Below, one piece after another: positions 15,652 to 21,947 of a stretch of 64,000 bases of DNA. The DNA is from Dyadobacter fermentans DSM 18053 (GTDB lineage: Bacteria > Bacteroidota > Bacteroidia > Cytophagales > Spirosomataceae), in the NCBI RefSeq assembly GCF_000023125.1, contig NC_013037.1, positions 3,472,001 through 3,536,000 of the forward strand. The letters are read 5' to 3'. How positions within the stretch are numbered: the stretch's first letter is position 1; each line of letters starts with the position of its first letter. The notes beneath the pieces were generated by a model. The model saw only the letters and a program-made list of their open reading frames with translations. It was not told the origin of the DNA and did not search any database. The position numbers and the translations under genes are program-made.

Positions 15652-15970
15652 AGAACTTCAAATTCTTCTTACCGAGGCGGGTGATGATGATGTGATTGAT
15701 ATCGCCGATGATCTTGACCGCATGATATTAGATAGCGGACTGCAAATCCGCCATTTCGGCTTTGCCAGAGATCTCGACCTGGCACTTTTTATTTTAACCA
15801 ACAAAAGGGTGATTACCAGGTCATTATCATCATTTCCCGATCTAAAAAAAGCGGAGGATTATGATCTGGATCAATATAGAATTTCAGAAATGGGCATTCA
15901 CTGGCCCGAACTTGACGTAGACATCAGCCTTCGCGGATTACTTCAAGAAGAGAAGGTTTTAACCAAATAG
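15608..15970 (+). CDS. DUF2442 domain protein
   Basis: This 120-aa protein has a C-terminal half matching DUF2442: RVITRSLSSFPDLKKAEDYDLDQYRISEMGIHWPELDVDISLRGLL, given here by its ends only (residues about 69-113) with the WPELDVDIS core. The N-terminal 40 residues are a family-variable extension with acidic DDDVIDIADDLD. It overlaps the DUF4160 gene by 44 nt in another frame. DUF2442 proteins partner DUF4160 proteins and are the presumed counterpart in a small two-gene module of unknown activity. Confidence 0.78.
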   Translation: MKKSFKAGTTPSISKELQILLTEAGDDDVIDIADDLDRMILDSGLQIRHFGFARDLDLALFILTNKRVITRSLSSFPDLKKAEDYDLDQYRISEMGIHWPELDVDISLRGLLQEEKVLTK

Positions 15971-15994
15971 TTGACATACATAGTACCGATTTCA

Positions 15995-16618
15995 ATGCTT
16001 ACTAAAACCGTAAAAATCAGCAATGTTACCAACCTTTCCGATGCGCGTTATTGTGCGGGAATGGGTGTGGAAATGCTTGGTTTTTCCATCGACGAAGATT
16101 CTCCCAATTATATTTCTCCAAAAAAATTCGAGGACATTTGCTCCTGGCTCGCGGGCGTGACGCTCGTGGCCGAAACCGGCAAAACCGATCCCGATGCCAT
16201 TTTAGCCGCCTTGGCTGAGTACCCCGTGCACGCCGTCCAGGTGAATGACCCCGGATTGCTCAATTACCTGCGCGCCGAGCTGGGCCTGCCGCTGCTGCTG
16301 CGGATCAGCGTCGATATTTACGATGCCGAAGAAATTGTCCCGATTTTAAGCCGCTATGAAGGCGAAGTGACGCATTTCCTGCTCGAAAGCGACAACGACG
16401 CTGAACTTTCCGAAGTGTGGATGCAGGTGCTTGGTACGATCGAAGCCGAATATCCGGTCCTCGTGGGCTTCGGGCTGGACAATGAATTTACCGTGAGCGC
16501 GCTCACAGAACTGCTGCCCAACATCGGCATCGCGTTGCGCGGCAGCGAGGAAATCCGTCCCGGCTACAAGGATTTTGGCTCGATGATGGATATTCTCGAA
16601 GCACTCGAAGAGCAATAA
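15995..16618 (+). CDS. TrpF-like beta/alpha-barrel protein with altered active site
   Basis: The 207-aa protein aligns by eye with phosphoribosylanthranilate isomerase along its length. It starts KTVKISNVTNLSDARYCAG followed by GVEMLGFSID, has HAVQVND, THFLLES, LVGFGLDNE, and ends LRGSEEIRPGYKDFGSM like the TrpF SSGVExxPGxKD segment. However, the catalytic Cys of KICG is Ser (KISN) and the catalytic Asp of LLDS is Glu (LLES), and the GGTG loop is missing. It is therefore unlikely to perform the tryptophan step. No trp gene is nearby. ATG at 15995 fits the family start better than the upstream TTG. Confidence 0.72.
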   Translation: MLTKTVKISNVTNLSDARYCAGMGVEMLGFSIDEDSPNYISPKKFEDICSWLAGVTLVAETGKTDPDAILAALAEYPVHAVQVNDPGLLNYLRAELGLPLLLRISVDIYDAEEIVPILSRYEGEVTHFLLESDNDAELSEVWMQVLGTIEAEYPVLVGFGLDNEFTVSALTELLPNIGIALRGSEEIRPGYKDFGSMMDILEALEEQ

Positions 16619-16708
16619 CACCGCATTTCACGCATTAAAACACATTCTCACTGAAAATATCCGCTTAACACGCCCTCCCGCCGATAATAATTTTCCGGTT
16701 TACAGTAT

Positions 16709-16740
16709 CTTGCATTACATACTACCTTTGATTACAAATA
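16709..16740 (+). promoter_or_regulatory. Bacteroidota-type promoter of the PspC gene
   Basis: TACCTTTG at 16733-16740 matches the TAnnTTTG -7 box exactly. CTTG at 16709-16712, 20 nt upstream, is one base from the TTTG -33 box. The ATG follows 15 nt after the -7 box. Confidence 0.55.
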
Positions 16741-16755
16741 AACACCAGACTAATC

Positions 16756-17379
16756 ATGGAAAAGAAATTGCATCGCATACCTGACCAGGCAGTTTTCGGG
16801 GGAGTTTGCGCGGGAATCGCTCAGTATCTGCAAATTGACGTCGTTATCGTGCGCGTCCTGTTTGTAGTAATGGCCCTACCGATATTGCCTCCCGGCTTCG
16901 GAATGACGGGATTGATATACATTATCCTGTGGGCAGTGTTGCCGACCGGCCCGGCCGGTGAAGTTTACACCGCGCATACCACATTCGGCTCCGAGCCATC
17001 CAAACCGGCCGAGCCGCTGTTCGACAAGAAGCGGTCCGATCAAACGATGATGATCCTGGGCGGCGTGCTGATTTTCTTCGGAGCATTAATGCTCGTGGAC
17101 GACTTCCCGATCTGGTACCAATTCAAAAAATATTTCTGGCCCATCGTGCTGATCGGCATTGGTGCGTTCCTGATCCTTCGCCAGCGTGACAAGGAGCAGG
17201 AGAACAAAGGAACGGTATATCCCACCACGCCTCCGCCAACGGAACCCGTAGATCCGGGACCCGATCCGCAGCCGTACACCCCATTTTCGCCCGGCTCTAC
17301 GGCGCAACCGCATTTCCCGGAAGATCCCGAGCTGAAAAAGCCCGGCACCGATGACGACGACGTCATCAAGGTCAACTGA
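16756..17379 (+). CDS. PspC-domain membrane protein with LiaF-TM-like segment
   Basis: This 207-aa inner-membrane protein has an N-terminal PspC domain (residues 1-62: LHRIPDQAVFGGVCAGIAQYL, then one or two helices ending WAVLPTGP). A second hydrophobic part (about 94-135) with DDFPIWYQFKKYFWPIVLIGIGAFLI resembles the LiaF N-terminal TM repeat. The tail is Pro-rich, with TTPPPTEPVDPGPDPQPYTP. PspC proteins sense or transmit membrane stress. Two more genes with the same WPIxLI repeat follow at once, so the three probably form a membrane-stress complex. Confidence 0.82.
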   Translation: MEKKLHRIPDQAVFGGVCAGIAQYLQIDVVIVRVLFVVMALPILPPGFGMTGLIYIILWAVLPTGPAGEVYTAHTTFGSEPSKPAEPLFDKKRSDQTMMILGGVLIFFGALMLVDDFPIWYQFKKYFWPIVLIGIGAFLILRQRDKEQENKGTVYPTTPPPTEPVDPGPDPQPYTPFSPGSTAQPHFPEDPELKKPGTDDDDVIKVN

Positions 17380-17413
17380 CCATACCCCGAATCTTACCAT
17401 AAACCATAAAGCC

Positions 17414-17599
17414 ATGAACTTCAAGAACATTTTTTGGGGCGTGATGCTGATTGTTATCGGCGCGCTCTTCCTGGTCGAAGAACTGACCGCATTCGATTTC
17501 GGACGTTTCTTCTGGCCCATTATGCTGATCGTAACCGGCGGGCTGCTGCTGTTGCGCAACTTCCTGAATTCCGACAGTGCTAACCGATCAAACATCTAA
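17414..17599 (+). CDS. Small LiaF-TM/DUF5668-like membrane protein, 61 aa
   Basis: This short protein has two hydrophobic helices: NIFWGVMLIVIGALFLVEEL and FFWPIMLIVTGGLLLLRNFL. It is one copy of the LiaF N-terminal TM repeat that also appears in both neighbours. The ATG at 17414 gives a start just before the repeat; the frame extends further upstream but overlaps the PspC gene. The next gene begins 3 nt after its stop, which indicates co-translation. Its function is probably assembly with the flanking proteins. Confidence 0.75.
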   Translation: MNFKNIFWGVMLIVIGALFLVEELTAFDFGRFFWPIMLIVTGGLLLLRNFLNSDSANRSNI

Positions 17600-17602
17600 G
17601 AC

Positions 17603-18622
17603 ATGAGAAACTCAAGAGGCATCGTTTGGGGTGGCATGCTGATCATCTTAGGGGTGATATGGCTGCTCCGGAGCATGGATCTGCTGAATATCGACTGGGA
17701 CGCCGTGCTGCCCTACTGGCCCGTGCTCCTCATTCTCGCCGGCGCCATCCTGATGGCCGCAGGCCGTGAACGCGGCTCGGGCGGAATTGTCGCGCTGCTG
17801 ATCACCCTGGCGGTTTTTGGAGGGATCGTCAACAAAACGCACCAGGCTATCGACGACCGCGACAACTGGCATTTCGGCTGGGACGACGACCGCGACTACG
17901 GCCATGACCGCGACGATGATGACTACGACAACGACGACAGCGACCGCCGCAGAGACGAAGATTATGAGCGCGACCGCCGTGGCGGACGGCCTATCAACGG
18001 CTCCTACAATTATGAAATGCAGGATTTTATTCAAAAGGCCAATTTCAACCTGGAAGGCGGCGCGGGCTCGTTCTCGCTGGACGGAAACACGCCCAAGCTT
18101 TTTGAAGCGGCCACCAAAAGCAATGTGGTAGGTTTCAAATCCACTACCTCGGTGAACAAACTCAACAATTCCGCCTCCGTTTCCCTGAAAATGGAAGAGG
18201 GTAATGTAAAAATCAAAAACGGGGAAATCTCGAACCAGGCGAAAATCCACCTGAACGACCGCCCTATCTGGAACATCGATCTCGGCATCGGCGCCGGTAA
18301 GGGTAATTTCGATTTCAGCAATTACAAAGTCGAGAAACTGAAAGTGAGCACGGGCGTTGCAGATATGGACATTCGTTTGAGCGATAAACTGCCTGTGGCC
18401 GTAGTCGAAATTGAGGCGGGAGTAGCCTCTGTTACGCTCGAAGTGCCCGAGTCGGTAGGCTGCGAAATGCGGATGGACGGCGCACTGAATGCAAAAAATA
18501 TGGAAGGCCTCGAACGCGTGGGCAACGGCCATTACCGCAGCTCCAACTACGACACGGCTCCGAAAAAAGTGATTGTGCATTACGAAGGCGGATTGACCAG
18601 CATTAATATCAAACGTTACTAG
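17603..18622 (+). CDS. LiaF-like membrane protein with Asp/Arg-rich linker and adhesin-like beta domain
   Basis: The 339-aa protein has three parts. Residues 1-80 are hydrophobic and include the LiaF-TM repeat (YWPVLLILAGAILMAAG). Residues about 86-130 are an unusually charged linker of alternating Asp, Arg and Tyr. Residues about 135-339 are a beta-rich domain (VGFKSTTSVNKLNNSASVSLKMEE and SVGCEMRMDGALN), like the C-terminal LiaF / toast-rack fold. In LiaFSR systems LiaF restrains a sensor kinase, but no kinase is encoded here. It is the third gene of the PspC cluster. Confidence 0.75.
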   Translation: MRNSRGIVWGGMLIILGVIWLLRSMDLLNIDWDAVLPYWPVLLILAGAILMAAGRERGSGGIVALLITLAVFGGIVNKTHQAIDDRDNWHFGWDDDRDYGHDRDDDDYDNDDSDRRRDEDYERDRRGGRPINGSYNYEMQDFIQKANFNLEGGAGSFSLDGNTPKLFEAATKSNVVGFKSTTSVNKLNNSASVSLKMEEGNVKIKNGEISNQAKIHLNDRPIWNIDLGIGAGKGNFDFSNYKVEKLKVSTGVADMDIRLSDKLPVAVVEIEAGVASVTLEVPESVGCEMRMDGALNAKNMEGLERVGNGHYRSSNYDTAPKKVIVHYEGGLTSINIKRY

Positions 18623-18650
18623 GCTGCCGCTCCGGTCTCAGCAAAAAGAA

Positions 18651-18658
18651 TATCTTTG
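18651..18658 (+). promoter_or_regulatory. Candidate -7 box of the dipeptidase gene
   Basis: TATCTTTG matches TAnnTTTG exactly and lies 24 nt before the ATG at 18683. No TTTG box was found at the usual upstream distance. It suggests the dipeptidase has its own promoter, apart from the PspC cluster. Confidence 0.45.
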
Positions 18659-18682
18659 CAGCCTTTGCAAGGATATTTTTTT

Positions 18683-19378
18683 ATGCTTAAAACTGCCATT
18701 TACCTCCTGCTTGCCGGGTTCACCGCACTGCCCGCCGCAGCCCAGTCGCCGAAACCGCTTCCTGCCATCGAGCAAAAGATGATCGACCGCGGCCTTGTGG
18801 ATATTCAAAAGGTCGACGCCGGTATTCTGGTGGAATTGAAATACTCCACAACAGACAATTTCATCGGCCGCGACGTGTACGGCGAACTCACGCGCGCATA
18901 CCTGCAACCGGAAATGGCAAAGCGGCTGGCGAAAGCGAATGCATTGTTACAAAAAGAAAAGCCAGGTTATAAGCTGCTCGTGTACGACGCGGCACGCCCC
19001 AATTCGGTGCAATACGACTTGTGGAATGCACTGGATAATCTCAAAATTCCGGCAGGCAGCAAAACGATGTATGTAGCCGATCCGAAAATAGGTTCAAACC
19101 ACAATTTTGGCTGCGCGATCGACCTTACCGTGGCCGATGCAAACGGCAAACCGCTGGACATGGGCACTAAATTCGATTTCTTCGGCCCGCTGGCTTACCC
19201 GCGGTCCGAGCAGGAAATGCTGAAAAAAGGAAAGCTGACGGCCCGACAAGTCGAGAACCGCCAGCTTTTACGAAATGTAATGACGCAGGCCGGGTTCAAG
19301 GTGAACACGACGGAATGGTGGCATTTCGATGGAATGTCGAAAGCGCAGGCACGCGCCCGGTACGGGATAATTCCCTAG
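18683..19378 (+). CDS. ddpX: D-alanyl-D-alanine dipeptidase, VanX/DdpX family
   Basis: This zinc peptidase cleaves D-Ala-D-Ala dipeptides released from or destined for peptidoglycan. The 231-aa protein begins with a signal peptide ending PAAAQ, so it is periplasmic. The zinc motif SNHNFGCAIDLTV (SxHxxGxAxD, near 138) and EWWHFDG (ExxWH, near 210) are both intact, as is DAARPNSVQ with the conserved Arg. ATG 18683 is chosen because the signal peptide begins there. There are no van regulator or ligase genes, so a role in wall recycling is likelier than vancomycin resistance. It converges on the DUF2807 gene with a 4-nt overlap. Confidence 0.9.
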   Translation: MLKTAIYLLLAGFTALPAAAQSPKPLPAIEQKMIDRGLVDIQKVDAGILVELKYSTTDNFIGRDVYGELTRAYLQPEMAKRLAKANALLQKEKPGYKLLVYDAARPNSVQYDLWNALDNLKIPAGSKTMYVADPKIGSNHNFGCAIDLTVADANGKPLDMGTKFDFFGPLAYPRSEQEMLKKGKLTARQVENRQLLRNVMTQAGFKVNTTEWWHFDGMSKAQARARYGIIP

Positions 19379-20094
19379 TCGGCACGCACGCTACTGCCAC
19401 CAGTAACTTCCTTTTCTACTTTCGGATTGCCACGGTAGCGGACATTGCTCGCGCCGCTTGCCTTCACATCCAGCAAGCGCGTCACCCAGACTTTGGCATT
19501 ACTGGCGCCCGAAACCTCCATATCCGACTCCTCCGTTTCGAGCGAGAATGCATTGAGCTGCGATGCGCCGGAAGCGTCACCGTCCAGGAACTTCACCTTC
19601 CCGAATGCATTGAGCTGCGACGCACCGTTGATATCGAACTTCAAAGTAGTGCCGGTGCCCTCAAAATCGCATTGCGACGCGCCCGACAGCTCGATCTCGA
19701 TGCTCGGCAGGTTCACGAAATCTTCGATCCGGGCATTCACCGCACCGGAAAAATCAACGCCTTCGAGATCCGGCATCGTAATGTCGATATCCATTCGCTG
19801 GCGTTTTTTCCAGGAATTTTTGTAACGCGCCGTCAGCTTGCCATCCTGCACAAAAATGTTCAGATCGTCGAGATCGTTGCGCTCGCCCGTGGCCGACACT
19901 TCAAATGCAGAACCTGATACCACGTGAACGCGGATCGCGTCGCTGACTTCCAGTTCATCGAAATTCCGAAAATCGAACGTACGCGTGGTTTCGCCCCTCG
20001 GCGGAATGTCTTCGTCCTTATTGACATACACACAGGATTGAAAGAGCGAAGCAACTGTAAATGCAATTGAAAGTGTAAGAAATCTTTGTTTCAT
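19375..20094 (-). CDS. DUF2807 (putative auto-transporter adhesin, head GIN) lipoprotein
   Basis: The 239-aa lipoprotein has a signal ending LFQSC and a DUF2807 domain with repeated strand motifs. These include FDELEVSDAIRVHVVSGSAF, LDDLNIFVQDGKLTARYKN, VDFSGAVNARIED, and several GASQ/GASN turns (ELSGASQCDF, DINGASQLNAF, DASGASQLNAF, EVSGASNAKV, KASGASNVRY). The repeats imply a single-sheet beta-helix on the cell envelope. Its function is unknown. The start at 20094 is placed at the lipoprotein signal; the open frame runs upstream without homology. Confidence 0.88.
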   Translation of the reverse strand: MKQRFLTLSIAFTVASLFQSCVYVNKDEDIPPRGETTRTFDFRNFDELEVSDAIRVHVVSGSAFEVSATGERNDLDDLNIFVQDGKLTARYKNSWKKRQRMDIDITMPDLEGVDFSGAVNARIEDFVNLPSIEIELSGASQCDFEGTGTTLKFDINGASQLNAFGKVKFLDGDASGASQLNAFSLETEESDMEVSGASNAKVWVTRLLDVKASGASNVRYRGNPKVEKEVTGGSSVRAD

Positions 20095-20169
20095 AGCTAA
20101 AAGATGATGTTTTAAGCTAGGACAACTGCCCCCTTTAATCCCCCTATTCAAAAAAATAAAATTTCTTGT

Positions 20170-20196
20170 GGGGGTAGCCGGTCAGTGAGTTGTCTC
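20170..20196 (+). promoter_or_regulatory. Candidate ECF-type promoter upstream of the sigma factor gene
   Basis: GGGGGTA (20170-20176) is followed after 15 nt by GTCTC (20192-20196), 19 nt before the ATG. Bipartite G-rich/GTC elements are typical of ECF sigma-dependent promoters. The position would suit autoregulation, but the assignment is tentative. Confidence 0.35.
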
Positions 20197-20215
20197 ATTC
20201 CAAAGGACATCCAAA

Positions 20216-20887
20216 ATGACCGCTCTTCTATATCAGGAACCGCTAATCGAAAGAGATTATCTATTTTTGACCGAAAATCAAAAACAGATAACGGTGCACT
20301 CTTCCGACCCAGAAATAGTCAGCGCGATAAGGCGGGGCGATGAACAGGCTTTTGAGCAAACCTTCCGTACCTATTATCAACGGCTGTGCAACTACGCCTG
20401 CACGATGCTCAAAGATGAAGAAGAATCGGAAGAGGTCGTGCAAACGGTTTTCCTGACCATCTGGGAAAAGCGCGAGGACCTCGAAATTACCCTTTCACTG
20501 AAGTCGTATTTGTACCGTGCCGTGCATAATCACTGCCTCAACCGGTTCAAGCACGCTACCGTGCGGGAGGCGCACAAGGATTACACCATGTACTTTTCGA
20601 GCGGCTCATACGATTCGGTTACGGAGGTGATCCACGCCGGTGAGCTGGAAGAGCGCATTGAACGCGCCGTGAGCACATTGCCCGAGCAATGCCAGAAAGC
20701 ATTCAGGCTGAGCCGTTTTGAAGAATTGAAGTATCAGGAAATTGCAGATCAGTTGGGAATATCCATTAAAACGGTGGAAAATCAGATAGGGAAAGCATTG
20801 AAAATTCTGCGCGCGGAACTGGCGGATTACCTGCCGGTTACGCTTTGGTTGTTTGGTAGCATTGTTGAACAGTTAATCGGATCGTAA
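20216..20887 (+). CDS. ECF RNA polymerase sigma factor
   Basis: The 223-aa protein has region 2 (GDEQAFEQTFRTYYQRLCNYACTML, then EEVVQTVFLTIWEKRE) and region 4 (LPEQCQKAFRLSRFEELKYQEIADQLGISIKTVENQIGKAL, a helix-turn-helix; given by its ends at about 157-200). This is the ECF type paired with FecR anti-sigma proteins in Bacteroidota. FecR follows 2 nt after the stop and a STN-domain protein comes third. The sigma factor would be released when the envelope partner senses its signal. Confidence 0.93.
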   Translation: MTALLYQEPLIERDYLFLTENQKQITVHSSDPEIVSAIRRGDEQAFEQTFRTYYQRLCNYACTMLKDEEESEEVVQTVFLTIWEKREDLEITLSLKSYLYRAVHNHCLNRFKHATVREAHKDYTMYFSSGSYDSVTEVIHAGELEERIERAVSTLPEQCQKAFRLSRFEELKYQEIADQLGISIKTVENQIGKALKILRAELADYLPVTLWLFGSIVEQLIGS

Positions 20888-20889
20888 CC

Positions 20890-21927
20890 ATGAACTCATC
20901 TCATGCAAACATATCGGAGGAACTGTTGGCACGTTACCTGGCCGATACTGCCTCCGAAGCGGAAAGAAATGATGTGGAAGCATGGCTCGCCGAATCGGAA
21001 GCCAATGCACGCGAGCTCGCCACCTACCGGCTGATCTGGGACCACACGGCTGCCATGAAGAAAAGCAGCGTGAAAGTTGATACCGACGCTGCCTGGAACA
21101 AAATGAAGGGCAAAATGGCGGCCAGCCAACCGTCGGCGGTTACGTCGGAAGCTCCCATTCGTGAGCCGAAAACCATCGAGTTCAGGCCCGAGGTTCAGAA
21201 ACGCCGGCTGCCGGTGACCGTCTGGGCAGCAGCCTTGGTCGCAATTCTCGTGATGGCATTCGGATGGTTTTTCCTCATCGCCGACAAAACGCCCAAGGCA
21301 ATGGAAGTAGCGACGGCCGACAACACAACCGAACAAATCCTGCCCGACGGCACCAAGGTTTTCCTTAATTATAATTCCAAACTCACTTATCCTGAAAACT
21401 TTGCGGGCGATCTCCGGACGGTTTCATTGCAGGGCGAGGCGTTTTTCGATGTGAAACCCGATGCTGCCCACCCGTTTGTAATCCAGGCGAATGGCACCGA
21501 GATCCGGGTATTGGGCACGTCGTTCAATGTGAAGGCATATAACGAAGCTCCTGTGCGTGTGGATGTTGCAACGGGCAAAGTGCGGGTAACCAAAGACGCG
21601 CACCGTGTGGACCTCGTGAAAGGAGAAAGCGCCGAAGTGCTGAAAGACTCCATCCGCAGCCTGCAAGCGAATATGAACCTGATGGGTTACCGCACGCAGG
21701 TGTACGAATTCAATGCGGCCGATCTGCAAGACGTCGTGAAGTCGATCCGCGACGGTTATCATGTGGATGTCCGGCTCGCGAACGATAAAATTGCGCAATG
21801 CAGGCTCACGATCCGGTTTGAAAAAGAACCGGTGGACGCCACGCTGTCCGTGATCGCCGAAACCCTCGACCTAAACCTGCGCAAAGAAGGAAAGGTTTAC
21901 TGGCTCGACGGCGACCCCTGCCAATAG
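20890..21927 (+). CDS. FecR-family anti-sigma factor
   Basis: This 345-aa single-pass membrane protein has an N-terminal cytoplasmic region that binds the sigma factor, with one helix near residues 108-127 (VWAAALVAILVMAFGWFFLI). It then has the periplasmic FecR domain (TADNTTEQILPDGTKVFLNYNSKLTYP, with AFFDVKPDAAHPFVIQ) and a C-terminal DUF4974 domain (about 270-345). This is the standard Bacteroidota form. The gene lies 2 nt after the sigma gene and 20 nt before the STN protein gene, so the three form one operon. Confidence 0.93.
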   Translation: MNSSHANISEELLARYLADTASEAERNDVEAWLAESEANARELATYRLIWDHTAAMKKSSVKVDTDAAWNKMKGKMAASQPSAVTSEAPIREPKTIEFRPEVQKRRLPVTVWAAALVAILVMAFGWFFLIADKTPKAMEVATADNTTEQILPDGTKVFLNYNSKLTYPENFAGDLRTVSLQGEAFFDVKPDAAHPFVIQANGTEIRVLGTSFNVKAYNEAPVRVDVATGKVRVTKDAHRVDLVKGESAEVLKDSIRSLQANMNLMGYRTQVYEFNAADLQDVVKSIRDGYHVDVRLANDKIAQCRLTIRFEKEPVDATLSVIAETLDLNLRKEGKVYWLDGDPCQ

Positions 21928-21947
21928 AAACTACAAGTTATCCTGCT

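Noticed and set aside
15995..16618. Functional phosphoribosylanthranilate isomerase (trpF)
   Set aside because: The catalytic Cys and Asp are replaced by Ser and Glu and no trp gene is nearby.
18683..19378. Vancomycin resistance locus
   Set aside because: Only a VanX-type dipeptidase is present; no D-Ala-D-Lac ligase, VanH or regulator is seen, so wall recycling is the likelier role.
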